NCBI GenBank assembly: GCA_919901335.1
Contig: CAKKOZ010000013.1
Coordinates: 1-34,505 of the forward strand
Origin: Nitrospiria bacterium
Lineage (GTDB): Bacteria; Nitrospirota; Nitrospiria; JACQBZ01
Direction: 5' to 3'
DNA: 34,505 nucleotides
How positions within the stretch are numbered: the stretch's first letter is position 1; each line of letters opens with the position of its first letter. Position numbers and translations under genes: made by a program. Under the pieces are notes generated by a model, which was given only the letters and a program-made list of their open reading frames with translations, was not told the origin of the DNA and searched no databases. Shown in pieces: positions 1-9,598 of the stretch.

Positions 1-316
1 CGTCCTCTCAGACCAGCTACCCGTCATAGCCTTGGTAGGCCGTTACCCTACCAACTAGCTGATGGGACGTGAGCCCATCCTCCTGCGACAGCCCCTTGCG
101 GGAGCTATCTTTCACCCTTCGACTTTAACCTCAGGGTCGCATTCGGTATTAGCCCCCCTTTCAGGGGGTTATTCCCAACATGAGGGCAGGTTACTCACGT
201 ATTATTCACCCGTTCGCCACTTTACAGCCCCCCTTGCGGAGGGTTTCTCGTGCGACTTGCATGTGTTAGGCGCGCCGCCAGCGTTCGTTCTGAGCCAGGA
301 TCAAACTCTCGATTAA
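1..316 (-). rRNA. rrs: 16S ribosomal RNA, 5' portion (truncated by window edge)
   Basis: Reverse complement contains AGAGTTTGATCCTGGCTCAGAACGAACGCTGGCGGCGCGCC, the conserved 5' end of bacterial 16S rRNA. The exact 5' end is approximate. Confidence 0.97.
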
Positions 317-370
317 AACTCAACGTACATTTGAGACTGAACCCATTCTACAAACGGCACACACTATTTA

Positions 371-384
371 GTTTTCAAAGACCC
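371..384 (-). promoter_or_regulatory. boxA-like rrn antitermination element in the 16S leader
   Basis: Minus strand GTCTTTGAAAACTA resembles rrn leader boxA (TGYTCTTTGAAAACT-type). It lies between the promoter and 16S. Confidence 0.6.
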
Positions 385-463
385 TTCGGATCACAACGGA
401 CAAAGTGAAATTTTCCGTCAACCCCAGCGATCAACATGAAGTCTGCTCTTGAGGAGAACAGGA

Positions 464-492
464 TTTATAACACATGAGATTAATCCTGTCAA
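464..492 (-). promoter_or_regulatory. sigma70-type rrn promoter
   Basis: Minus strand TTGACA (492-487), 17-nt spacer, TATAAA (469-464), upstream of the 16S leader. Confidence 0.75.
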
Positions 493-521
493 CAAGTTTA
501 TTTCAGATTGTTTGATTCTTT

Positions 522-1823
522 TCAGATAAGGCAGGCGAACACCCGATTTGCATTGATGGATGTAATTCGAATCGGCCGTATCCGGTTCATGATGGCATCC
601 GGCCCCGGAAGAAGGACCTTGATGTAGTTGTCCGATATTCCTTTGAGAAGACCTGTTTTGGGATCGCGCGTTTTTTCAATCAGGACCGGAAGGTCCTTGC
701 CGATATGGGCGCTGGAAAATTGGAGGCCCTTTTCGATTGAAAGCCGACGAAGCTCATCCGCTCTCCGTTTCTTTTCTTGCTCCGGGATGCCGCTCTGCAT
801 CATGGCCGCGGCGGTTTCGGGTCGCGGAGAAAAAGGAAAAACATGGACGTAGCTCATCGGCAGTTCCTTGAGCAACTCATAGGTATTCCGGTACTCGGCC
901 TCACTTTCATCCGGAAAACCAACCATCACATCCGCGCCGATACTCGCATTCGGAAATCGCCCGGCCAAAGACAGAACGAGCTGACGGTAATAGCTCCTGG
1001 AATAATGACGATTCATCCGCTTTAGAATACGGTTGTCCCCGCTCTGGAGCGGAATATGGAAATGCCTGCAGATCCGGGATGACGACTGCATGATTTCAAT
1101 CAATGCGGGTGTGACCGTCTTGGGCTCAAGAGAGCTCAGACGGATCCGCGCGATCCGGGTGCGATCCAAGAACAGCCGAAGCAGTCCGGCAAGACTCCAC
1201 TTTGGCTTAAAATCCCGTCCGTAAGTTCCGAGATTGACGCCGGTAAGCACCACCTCCTGACATCCCTCCTCGGCAAGAACCCCCGCCTGCTCGATCACGC
1301 GCTCCGGCAAAAGACTCCGACCCGGTCCGCGGGACCGCGGAATGAGACAGAAGGAACATTCGTAATCGCAACCGTCCTGAATCTTCAAGAAGACCCGCGT
1401 GTGGCCGCTCAATTGGCGAATCACCGGTTGCTCCAATGGACCCGGCCGAATCGGTCGGCTGACATCTAGGATGGGCCCTTCCGATTTATCACAGCCTCCA
1501 AGATAGGCGGCCAGATCCTGTTTTTCCTGATTTCCAAGGACGAGATCAACCCCCGGAATCTTTATAAGCTCCTCCGGATGCGTCTGAGCGTAACAGCCGG
1601 TCACGATCACCCTGGCCTCCGGATTCCTGCGTTTGAGTTGGCGGACAATCCGGCGCGATTCCTCATCGCTGTTTTCCGTCACAGAACAGGTGTTGATGAC
1701 ATAGACATCCGCGGCCTCATCAAACGGGATAACGGCATGATCCGCCTGCCGCGTCCGCTCTTCCATGACGGCGGTATCGAACTGGTTGACCTTGCAACCC
1801 ATCGTATGAAAAGCGACCTTCAT
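522..1823 (-). CDS. mtaB: tRNA (N6-threonylcarbamoyladenosine(37)-C2)-methylthiotransferase
   Basis: Methylthiotransferase N-terminus MKVAFHTMGCKVNQFDTAVME and radical SAM motif GCDYECSFCLIPRSRGPGRS. Confidence 0.93.
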   Translation of the reverse strand: MKVAFHTMGCKVNQFDTAVMEERTRQADHAVIPFDEAADVYVINTCSVTENSDEESRRIVRQLKRRNPEARVIVTGCYAQTHPEELIKIPGVDLVLGNQEKQDLAAYLGGCDKSEGPILDVSRPIRPGPLEQPVIRQLSGHTRVFLKIQDGCDYECSFCLIPRSRGPGRSLLPERVIEQAGVLAEEGCQEVVLTGVNLGTYGRDFKPKWSLAGLLRLFLDRTRIARIRLSSLEPKTVTPALIEIMQSSSRICRHFHIPLQSGDNRILKRMNRHYSRSYYRQLVLSLAGRFPNASIGADVMVGFPDESEAEYRNTYELLKELPMSYVHVFPFSPRPETAAAMMQSGIPEQEKKRRADELRRLSIEKGLQFSSAHIGKDLPVLIEKTRDPKTGLLKGISDNYIKVLLPGPDAIMNRIRPIRITSINANRVFACLI

Positions 1824-2227
1824 GATCGTGTAATATAACCCTTCACACTAGCCAGAGAGACCGCCGTAAAAGCGCCGGAGGCGTCGGCCGCCACATCGTA
1901 GATGTCTGAAACACGGTAAGGCATAAAGGCCTGATAAAACTCGTCGCCCACCCCAAAGATTATACAGATCAGAAACGCCGCGATTCCGGTCCATCCCCAT
2001 CCATAGGAAGGGAGGCGGGTCGTCATTCGGAGAGCTCGATACCACAAGCCGGCATAAATCCCGTACTCAAAGAAATGAAATACCTTGTCGTAGTAAGGAA
2101 ACGGAATATGCCGGATCCGGATTGGAAAAGACGACAAGTAAAAGATGAAACCGGCATAGACGATCACCGGCAGCCAGTACCGAATAAACATTTGTCGTGC
2201 GGAAAACTGCGGTTGAGTTCCGATCAT
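1820..2227 (-). CDS. VanZ-like membrane protein
   Basis: Small multi-TM protein with FYLSSFP...KVFHFFEYGIYAGLWYRAL and GDEFYQAFMPYRVSDIYDVAADASGA, typical of the VanZ-like family. Overlaps the mtaB start. Confidence 0.85.
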   Translation of the reverse strand: MIGTQPQFSARQMFIRYWLPVIVYAGFIFYLSSFPIRIRHIPFPYYDKVFHFFEYGIYAGLWYRALRMTTRLPSYGWGWTGIAAFLICIIFGVGDEFYQAFMPYRVSDIYDVAADASGAFTAVSLASVKGYITRS

Positions 2228-3558
2228 CTCTCTAAAACGGCGCCCTGTAAACCGACCGCTTCAAGAAAGGTCGACGAAGCGGATGCAATTCGGACATCCA
2301 CGAGATGGCCGATGTCATGATCGGGACCCTCGAAATGGACCAGTTTGTTCGAGCGCGTCCGGCCCGTCAGCTTGGCGCGGTCCCGCTTGCTTCGATCCTC
2401 GACAAGAACTTCCTGAACGGCGCCGATCAGTCGCTGGTTCTTTCCCTTGGCCAGACTTTTCTCCAATGATGAAAGCCGCTGGAAGCGTGCGGTTTTGACC
2501 TCTTCGGGAACCGGGTCCTCAAAGTGCGCAGCCGGGGTGTTTGGCCGGCGGGAGTAATGGAAGTAATAGACATTGTCATAATCGAACTCCATCACGGCAT
2601 CAAGGGTTCTTTTAAAATCGTCCTCCGTCTCGCCGGGAAATCCGATAATGATATCGGTTGAAAAAGCCATTTCGGGGACGAACCGGCGCATCCGGGTAAT
2701 GATTTGACGGTATTGATCCAGCGTATAACCGCGGCTCATGCGCTCCAAAACAGCATTCGAGCCGGACTGAAGCGGCAGGTGAAGAAACTCGCAAACCTTG
2801 GGCAACTCGGCCATCGTCTCGATCAATTTCAAAGTCATGTCGCAGGGATGGGGTGACATAAACCGAATCCGCTCGATCCCGGACACCGCGTTGAGCATCC
2901 GTAACAGGTCGGAAAAATAAACCCCTTCGCCCAAATTCTTACCATACGAATTGACGGTTTGTCCCAGAAGCGTGATCTCTTTATATCCGGCCTCCGCGAG
3001 ATGGGCGACTTCCTGTACGATCTCATCGCTCGGGCGGCTTCGCTCACGGCCCCGCGTCGTTGGAACCACGCAGAAGGCGCAATGACGATCGCAGCCCTCC
3101 ATGATCGAGACCCAGGCACGGACACGATCTTTTCGATCCGCCGGGGTCGTCTTGGGCGGGCCGGGCGGTTCTTCGACCATGACGACCGGCTGCGCGTTCA
3201 GCGTGATGGTCTCGATCATCTGCGGGATGTTTTCGATGTTCGAGGAGCCGAAAACAAGGTTGAGGCCTTTATACCGTTTTAGAACTTTCTCGCCGTCCTT
3301 CTGGGCCACGCATCCGGCCATGCCCAGGATCAGGCCCGGCTTGTCGCGTTTGAGCATCGCGAACCGGCCCAGGTCGCTGTAAGCCTTCTGCTCGGACTTC
3401 TCTCGGATGGCACAGGTATTCACGATGATCATATCGGCCTCTTCCGGTTTTTCCGTCAGCCGATAGCCTTCGTCGCGAAGCAAACCGGAGATCCGCTCCG
3501 AATCGTGGACATTCATCTGGCACCCGAAGGTTTTGATGTAGAGTCGTTTGTCGGTCAT
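2224..3558 (-). CDS. miaB: tRNA-2-methylthio-N6-dimethylallyladenosine synthase
   Basis: LYIKTFGCQMNVHDSERISGLL N-terminus; CDRHCAFCVVPTTRGRERSR radical SAM motif; HLPLQSGSNAVLERMSRGYT. Confidence 0.95.
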   Translation of the reverse strand: MTDKRLYIKTFGCQMNVHDSERISGLLRDEGYRLTEKPEEADMIIVNTCAIREKSEQKAYSDLGRFAMLKRDKPGLILGMAGCVAQKDGEKVLKRYKGLNLVFGSSNIENIPQMIETITLNAQPVVMVEEPPGPPKTTPADRKDRVRAWVSIMEGCDRHCAFCVVPTTRGRERSRPSDEIVQEVAHLAEAGYKEITLLGQTVNSYGKNLGEGVYFSDLLRMLNAVSGIERIRFMSPHPCDMTLKLIETMAELPKVCEFLHLPLQSGSNAVLERMSRGYTLDQYRQIITRMRRFVPEMAFSTDIIIGFPGETEDDFKRTLDAVMEFDYDNVYYFHYSRRPNTPAAHFEDPVPEEVKTARFQRLSSLEKSLAKGKNQRLIGAVQEVLVEDRSKRDRAKLTGRTRSNKLVHFEGPDHDIGHLVDVRIASASSTFLEAVGLQGAVLER

Positions 3559-3568
3559 GGCGGGAGAT

Positions 3569-3597
3569 ATTTTATATCAGCCGACCGCGGGTGTCAA
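3569..3597 (-). promoter_or_regulatory. putative sigma70-type promoter for miaB
   Basis: Minus strand TTGACA (3597-3592), 17-nt spacer, TAAAAT (3574-3569); only 10 nt to the miaB ATG. Confidence 0.6.
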
Positions 3598-3726
3598 TGG
3601 AGGGAGTCGCCGGGACGGAATCGCCCAGCGCCCTACTCCAACGCGGTGCCATTATGTTGGCGGGTGAAAACGATACAGATCGAACCTTGAAATCGGAGCC
3701 CAATAAAATCAAGGGATTACCCTTTA

Positions 3727-3745
3727 AAAGGTGACAGGCACCTTT
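3727..3745. repeat. Short palindrome AAAGGTG-ACAGG-CACCTTT (terminator-like or REP-like) downstream of the DHODH-like gene
   Basis: Perfect 7-bp inverted repeat with a 5-nt loop, 3 nt beyond the stop codon. Confidence 0.55.
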
Positions 3746-3748
3746 CAT

Positions 3749-4849
3749 TCAGACACCCGCCAAATAATACCTGTACGACATATACGGATCCCACATCGCG
3801 GCCGTTGCGACTTCTACTGCGTCGACACCGAGATCAAGAAATTCATGGACATCGTCCGGCGTCATGATGCCGCCCACCCCGATCATGGCAAAGTCGTACC
3901 GATTTTTCTTCCGCGTCTCGCAAAGCCAGCGGACGAACTGAAGCGCGCTCGACTTGATTCCGGCGCCGCAGATGCCGCTCTGAGGACGACCGGGTATGGC
4001 CGGTTTCCCATTTTCATCCAGAACGGTCATCTTGACCGTATTGATTCCAACGATGCCGTTGACATGGGGGGCGTTGGCTTTGATGACCGCTTCGAACTGG
4101 TCGCGTTTCCAGAAATTCCCCAGCTTGATAAATAGCGGGACGCCGCCCAGTTCGGCTTTTGCGGCTTTTGAGAGCGCGCCGGAGAAATCCGGATCAAGAT
4201 AAATCATTCCCTCGGCCGCATTGCTGTTCGGACAGGACAGATCCAGTTCGACGATATCGGCGCCCGCCTCACGGGCCTTCGCGGCCGATTGTGCAAAATC
4301 CTTGATAAAAGAAGGCGCGTCGGGATAATACTCCGCGCTGCCCAGCGTGCTGACAACCAGGACCTGTCCCTTACCCAGATAACCTTTTGCCCGTTGCACA
4401 TCTTCCTGCCAGCTCGCCGGGTTTCGAGAAGGCACGCCGAAGGAATTCGTAATGCTGATATCGCGGAGGCGGGTCGGCGGGTCGGACTTTGCTTGAAGCG
4501 TTTCGTTCAGGCGATCGTCCGTCAAGGGCCCCCGGGTGTCCACAAACACGCAGTTCGGCTTCGGGTTGCTGGGCCGGCTCCGGGTTCGCACCGTTTTGTA
4601 GGACAGAAGATCGAAGCCCAACCTGGCATAAACCCGGATCCAGTTCGAGTTCAACAGGGGACCGGCCGCAATGCCGAGGGGAGAATTCAGTTCAAAATTC
4701 AGAAGCCGGACCGGTTTTCGGACCGTTCGGGCAGGCGGATACGGCCCCCGGAAGAGCGGCCCGTTTCGGTAGTTCCATTCATAGGATTTTGTGACGTCAT
4801 AGGTCGGATGAAGTTCTTGTGCCAGCGCTTTTGCGAGGGATTTATTCAT
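3749..4849 (-). CDS. Dihydroorotate dehydrogenase-like flavoprotein
   Basis: LLNFELNSPLGIAAGPLLNSNW, VELDLSCPNSN, PLFIKLGNFWKRDQFEAVI, GVGGIMTPDDVHEFLDLGVDAVEVATAAMWDPY: TIM-barrel DHODH motifs. Sits at the end of the pyr cluster. Confidence 0.8.
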   Translation of the reverse strand: MNKSLAKALAQELHPTYDVTKSYEWNYRNGPLFRGPYPPARTVRKPVRLLNFELNSPLGIAAGPLLNSNWIRVYARLGFDLLSYKTVRTRSRPSNPKPNCVFVDTRGPLTDDRLNETLQAKSDPPTRLRDISITNSFGVPSRNPASWQEDVQRAKGYLGKGQVLVVSTLGSAEYYPDAPSFIKDFAQSAAKAREAGADIVELDLSCPNSNAAEGMIYLDPDFSGALSKAAKAELGGVPLFIKLGNFWKRDQFEAVIKANAPHVNGIVGINTVKMTVLDENGKPAIPGRPQSGICGAGIKSSALQFVRWLCETRKKNRYDFAMIGVGGIMTPDDVHEFLDLGVDAVEVATAAMWDPYMSYRYYLAGV

Positions 4850-4857
4850 GATTTCTT

Positions 4858-4885
4858 GTAGGGGCGGTTCGCGAACAGCCCCTAC
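4858..4885. repeat. 28-bp near-perfect palindrome (REP-like) between greA and the DHODH-like gene
   Basis: gtaggggcggttcgcgaacagcccctac; the arms match as inverted repeats with one mismatched pair. Confidence 0.7.
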
Positions 4886-5352
4886 TCAAACGTGATTTCC
4901 AGGATTTCATACGTCACGGTCTTTGCCGGTGTCGCAACTGTCACCTCATCGCCGACTTTGTGTCCGATCAGCGCCTTCCCGACCGGCGAGATGACCGAGA
5001 TCTTGCCGTTCTTGAGATCGGATTCGTCCTGGCCCACGAGCCTGTATTTTTTCTTCGTTTTTCCATCCCCGTCCAGGAGGACCACCGTCGCCCCGAAGAC
5101 GACCTTGTCGGATTTAAGCCGGTCGGTGTTGATAATCTCGGCGTTGGCCATCTTTGTTCCCAGTTCCTGGATGCGTCCTTCCACGAAGGACTGCCGCTCC
5201 CGGGCCGCATGGTACTCGGCATTCTCGCTCAAATCACCGTGGGCCCGGGCCTCGGCGATCGCCTGAATCACCTTCGGCCGTTCCACCTTTTTCAAACGGT
5301 CCAGTTCATCCCGGAGCTGCTCAAAACCTTTTTTGGTAATCGGCACACGCAT
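4882..5352 (-). CDS. greA: Transcription elongation factor GreA
   Basis: [55 protein letters not shown]-terminal [16 protein letters not shown]. Confidence 0.97.
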   Translation of the reverse strand: MRVPITKKGFEQLRDELDRLKKVERPKVIQAIAEARAHGDLSENAEYHAARERQSFVEGRIQELGTKMANAEIINTDRLKSDKVVFGATVVLLDGDGKTKKKYRLVGQDESDLKNGKISVISPVGKALIGHKVGDEVTVATPAKTVTYEILEITFE

Positions 5353-5361
5353 GGTTCTTTC

Positions 5362-8300
5362 CTATCTCGACTGAATTTCCTTGTGATAAGCCTGCAGCGG
5401 CTTGATCTGAAACCCCTGCTTGAGCACCGCCTCGATCCCCCTCACCGCGGCCTTCGCCTCTGCGATGGTGGTGAAGTACGGGATGGAATAGTTCAGGGCC
5501 GTGCGACGTATCGAGTATGAATCGGCCTGAGACGCTTTGTCCCCGACCGTATTGATCACCAACGCGATCTCCTTGTTTTTAAGACGATCCACGATATGCG
5601 GCCGTCCCTCCTGCACCTTGTTCACGCGCTCGGACGCGATGCCGTGTTCACCAATATAAAGGGCCGTGCCGCCCGTGGCGACGATCGCAAAACCGAAATC
5701 AGCCAGCCGCCTGGCAACGGGCATGACCGCCGCCTTATCCTTATCCTTGACGCTGATAAAGACTTTGCCGGACAGCGGCAGCGTTGCGCCGGCCGCCGCC
5801 TGAGCCTTGGCGAAGGCCGAGCCGAAGTCGGTATCGATTCCCATGACCTCGCCGGTTGATTTCATCTCCGGGCCCAGGATCGTGTCCACACCCGGAAATT
5901 TATTAAACGGAAACACGGCTTCCTTGACAGCAATATAAGGAATCCGGGGCTCTTGAGTCAAGCCCAGTTCTTTGAGCGTCTTGCCGCACATTACTTTCAT
6001 GGCCAGCTTGGCGAGGGGAATGCCGATCGCCTTGCTGACGAACGGCACGGTGCGCGAGGCTCTGGGATTGACTTCCAGGATATAAACCGTTCCGTCTTTG
6101 ACGGCGAACTGAACGTTCATGAGACCGATCACGCGCAGCTCCCGGGACAGGATATGCGTTTGTTCCCGGATCTGCCGGATGATCTTCGGATCAAGCGAAT
6201 AGGGCGGAAGCGAGCAGGCCGAATCGCCGGAATGAACGCCGGCCTCCTCAATATGTTCCATGATGCCGCCGATGACGACCTCCGTGCCGTCCGAAATCGC
6301 ATCCACGTCCACCTCGCTGGCATCATCAAGATATTTGTCAATTAAAACAGGATGTTTCGATGATGACTTCACGGTCATTGTGATGTAATCGTGCAGGCTC
6401 TTTTCGTCATAGATGATCTCCATGGCCCGGCCGCCGAGAACATACGAAGGCCGGACCATCACGGGATAGCCGATCTCCCGCGCGATTTTCTTCGCTTCCT
6501 CCGGGGAACGGGCCGTCCCGCTCCGGGGCTGCTTGAGATGGAGCCGTTCCAGCAGCTCCCGGAATCGTTCCCGGTCCTCGGCCAGATCAATCGAATCCGG
6601 AGAGGTGCCGATGATCTTGACGCCGGCCGCCTCGAGCGGCACCGCGAGTTTCAAAGGCGTCTGTCCGCCGAACTGGACCACGACGCCGTCCGGCTGTTCC
6701 GTATCGACAATGTTCAAGACGTCTTCTTTCGTCAGCGGCTCGAAATAGAGCCGGTCCGAGATGTCGTAGTCGGTGCTGACCGTTTCCGGATTGCAATTGA
6801 CCATGATCGTTTCATACCCCAGCTCCTTCGCGGCCAGGGCCCCGTGAACGCAGCAATAATCAAACTCGATCCCCTGCCCGATCCGATTCGGGCCGCCGCC
6901 CAGGATCATGATCTTCTTCTTTTGGGTCGGGCGGGCCTCGCATTCGGTTTCATAGGTCGAATAAAGATACGGCGTCTGTGCCACAAACTCGGCCCCGCAC
7001 GTGTCCACCCGGTTATAGGTGGCCGTGACGCCGAAATCCTTTCGGATCTGCCGGAACTCATCCTCCTCCACGCCGATCAGCGAGGCGAGGTGCACGTCCG
7101 AAAAACCGGCCTGCTTGGCCCGGCGGATCGTCTCCGGCGTGGACGGCGGCGGCCGATCGTGATGGATATGGGCCACCGCCAGATCCTGCGAGATCGTCTC
7201 TTCCATCGCGACGAGGTCCTGGATCTGTCTTAAGAACCAGGGATCGATCCGGGTCGCAAGATAAATCTCCTCGATCAAAAGACCCAGACGGAGTCCATCG
7301 GCGATGATCCAAAGGCGGTCCCATCCGGGCGTCTTGATCCTGGACAGGATCAACTCCTTGTCGGTCTCGTGGTTGTCTCCCCGCGGCGTGTGACGGTGAA
7401 AGTGCGACTCCAGACCATAGCTGTCGATCTCCAGGGAGCGGATGGCCTTTTGCAGCGCCTCCTTGAAGGTCCGCCCGATTGCCATCGCCTCTCCCACCGA
7501 CTTCATTTGCGTGGTCAACGTTGCATCCGCCTGCGGAAATTTCTCGAAAGCGAATCGCGGGAATTTGACCACGACGTAATCAATCGTCGGTTCGAAACTG
7601 GCCGGCGTCACCCGGGTGATGTCGTTCGGAATCTCATCCAGAGTATATCCAACCGCCAGTTTGGCCGCGATCTTTGCGATGGGGAAGCCGGTCGCCTTCG
7701 AGGCCAGCGCGGAACTGCGTGAGACCCGCGGGTTCATCTCGATCACAAACATCTCGCCGTTTTCCGGATTCACGGAGAACTGAATATTGGATCCGCCCGT
7801 GTCCACGCCGATCTCCCGGATGATCGCAATGGAGGCGTCGCGCATGATCTGGTATTCCTTGTCGGTCAGCGTCTGGGCCGGCGCCACGGTAATACTATCG
7901 CCGGTATGGATCCCCATCGGGTCGAAATTCTCGATCGGACAGATGATCACCACGTTGTCCTTGAGGTCCCGCATCACTTCCAGCTCGTATTCCTTCCAGC
8001 CGATGACGGACTGCTCGATCAGGACCTCATGCGTGGGGCTTGCGTTCAGCCCCCAGTCGACATGGTCCACAAATTCTTCCTGGTTATAGGCGATATTTCC
8101 GCCCGTCCCCCCGAGGGTGTAAGACGGCCGGATGATCGCCGGAAAACCGATCCGCTCCACGACCGCCACGGCATCTTCCCTGTTTTTTGCGTAGCCGCTT
8201 TCGGGCACCTTGAGCCCGATCGCCCGGATCGCGGTCTTGAAGGCCTCGCGATTCTCGGCCTTGCGGATCGAATCATACCGCGCCCCGATCAGCTCGACCC

Positions 8301-8634
8301 GATACCGGTCCAGCACGCCACGTTCGTGAAGCACCATGGCCATGTTGAGCGCCGTCTGGCCGCCCATCGTCGGCAGAAGCGCATCCGGCCGCTCCCGCTC
8401 GATGATCTTCTCGACGATCTCGGGGATGATCGGTTCGATGTAGGTCCGGTCGGCCAGATCCGGATCGGTCATGATCGTGGCCGGGTTGGAATTGATCAAA
8501 ATGACCTGATAGCCCTCTTCCTTGAGCGCCTTGCAGGCCTGGGTCCCGGAGTAGTCGAACTCGCAGCCCTGACCGATCACGATCGGCCCGGAGCCGATCA
8601 GCAGAATTTTTTTAATGTCCGTTCGCTTCGGCAT
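5362..8634 (-). CDS. carB: Carbamoyl-phosphate synthase large subunit
   Basis: [37 protein letters not shown]; two ATP-grasp halves. Start taken at internal ATG 8634 rather than the ORF start at 8694, avoiding overlap with sppA. Confidence 0.97.
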   Translation of the reverse strand: MPKRTDIKKILLIGSGPIVIGQGCEFDYSGTQACKALKEEGYQVILINSNPATIMTDPDLADRTYIEPIIPEIVEKIIERERPDALLPTMGGQTALNMAMVLHERGVLDRYRVELIGARYDSIRKAENREAFKTAIRAIGLKVPESGYAKNREDAVAVVERIGFPAIIRPSYTLGGTGGNIAYNQEEFVDHVDWGLNASPTHEVLIEQSVIGWKEYELEVMRDLKDNVVIICPIENFDPMGIHTGDSITVAPAQTLTDKEYQIMRDASIAIIREIGVDTGGSNIQFSVNPENGEMFVIEMNPRVSRSSALASKATGFPIAKIAAKLAVGYTLDEIPNDITRVTPASFEPTIDYVVVKFPRFAFEKFPQADATLTTQMKSVGEAMAIGRTFKEALQKAIRSLEIDSYGLESHFHRHTPRGDNHETDKELILSRIKTPGWDRLWIIADGLRLGLLIEEIYLATRIDPWFLRQIQDLVAMEETISQDLAVAHIHHDRPPPSTPETIRRAKQAGFSDVHLASLIGVEEDEFRQIRKDFGVTATYNRVDTCGAEFVAQTPYLYSTYETECEARPTQKKKIMILGGGPNRIGQGIEFDYCCVHGALAAKELGYETIMVNCNPETVSTDYDISDRLYFEPLTKEDVLNIVDTEQPDGVVVQFGGQTPLKLAVPLEAAGVKIIGTSPDSIDLAEDRERFRELLERLHLKQPRSGTARSPEEAKKIAREIGYPVMVRPSYVLGGRAMEIIYDEKSLHDYITMTVKSSSKHPVLIDKYLDDASEVDVDAISDGTEVVIGGIMEHIEEAGVHSGDSACSLPPYSLDPKIIRQIREQTHILSRELRVIGLMNVQFAVKDGTVYILEVNPRASRTVPFVSKAIGIPLAKLAMKVMCGKTLKELGLTQEPRIPYIAVKEAVFPFNKFPGVDTILGPEMKSTGEVMGIDTDFGSAFAKAQAAAGATLPLSGKVFISVKDKDKAAVMPVARRLADFGFAIVATGGTALYIGEHGIASERVNKVQEGRPHIVDRLKNKEIALVINTVGDKASQADSYSIRRTALNYSIPYFTTIAEAKAAVRGIEAVLKQGFQIKPLQAYHKEIQSR

Positions 8635-8641
8635 GATTATT

Positions 8642-9598
8642 TTAGGGCGCCCACAGGTACATGAACCGCGGGACGCCGGCCTGGACGAAGGCACGCAGAT
8701 CCAGATTGACGAGATTTATAATCTGCGGCCCGCCGTTCGGCGCCCGAGAATAGATATTGTCCTTATACCGGCCCGGCCGCGAGTAGATCACCACGCTGGC
8801 CTCGCGCAGCCCGGTCTCGGTCTTGGCCAGTTCAATCACATCATCCAGATACCCGATCTGGTCCACCAGCCCCAGATCCAGCGCCTGCTGCGCCGTATAG
8901 ATTCGTCCGTCGGCCGCCCGCTTCACCTGATCGAGACTCAGGTTCTTCCTCCCCGCCGCGACGACCGAGACAAAACGGTCGTACATCTGATTGATCACGC
9001 CCTGGAAGAGCTGCCGCTCCTCCGGCGTCATCGGACGCAACGGCGAGCCCATGTCCTTTCGATCGCCCGATTTGATCGCCGTTCCCGTCACGCCGATCTT
9101 CTCCAGCAGCCCCTCGACATTTAGGCTCAGCATGATCACGCCGATGCTGCCCGTCACGGTCGTCGGGTGGGCCACGATCCGGTCGGCCGCCGCCGCCACG
9201 TAATAACCGCCCGAGGCGCCAAGATCCAGGATGCTTGCGATCACCTTCTTGCCGGTCTGTTTCTTGAAGACCTCCAGTTCATGGTGGATCAGGTCCGAGG
9301 CCGTCACCGTTCCGCCAGGACTGTTGATCCGCAAAACCACGGCCTTCACGGCCGGATCATCCGAAGCCCTTTTTAACTCCTCCTTGATCCGGGCCACCGG
9401 GTTGGGTTCGGGCAAGAACGGACTGCCTTTCTCCTCCTCCGAGATGACGCCCGTCAGATCCATGACCAGGATCTTTCCCCTGCCGGTCCCGGCCACGCGT
9501 TTTTCCTGCAACGGTTCGACCGTCGGCAGAAGACTGACATTCATGATGCAGCCGGACAACAAAAATATCAACAAAACGCAAGGCCACTTCTTAACCAT
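8642..9598 (-). CDS. sppA: Signal peptide peptidase SppA (S49 family), predicted lipoprotein form
   Basis: [57 protein letters not shown]-terminal lipobox-like LLSGC. Confidence 0.9.
   Translation of the reverse strand: MVKKWPCVLLIFLLSGCIMNVSLLPTVEPLQEKRVAGTGRGKILVMDLTGVISEEEKGSPFLPEPNPVARIKEELKRASDDPAVKAVVLRINSPGGTVTASDLIHHELEVFKKQTGKKVIASILDLGASGGYYVAAAADRIVAHPTTVTGSIGVIMLSLNVEGLLEKIGVTGTAIKSGDRKDMGSPLRPMTPEERQLFQGVINQMYDRFVSVVAAGRKNLSLDQVKRAADGRIYTAQQALDLGLVDQIGYLDDVIELAKTETGLREASVVIYSRPGRYKDNIYSRAPNGGPQIINLVNLDLRAFVQAGVPRFMYLWAP

Noticed and set aside
62-316. 84-aa plus-strand ORF
   Set aside because: It is the reverse complement of 16S rRNA, not coding.
6391-7233. 280-aa plus-strand ORF antisense to carB
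   Set aside because: Shadow ORF of carB; R/D-rich with no recognisable motifs.
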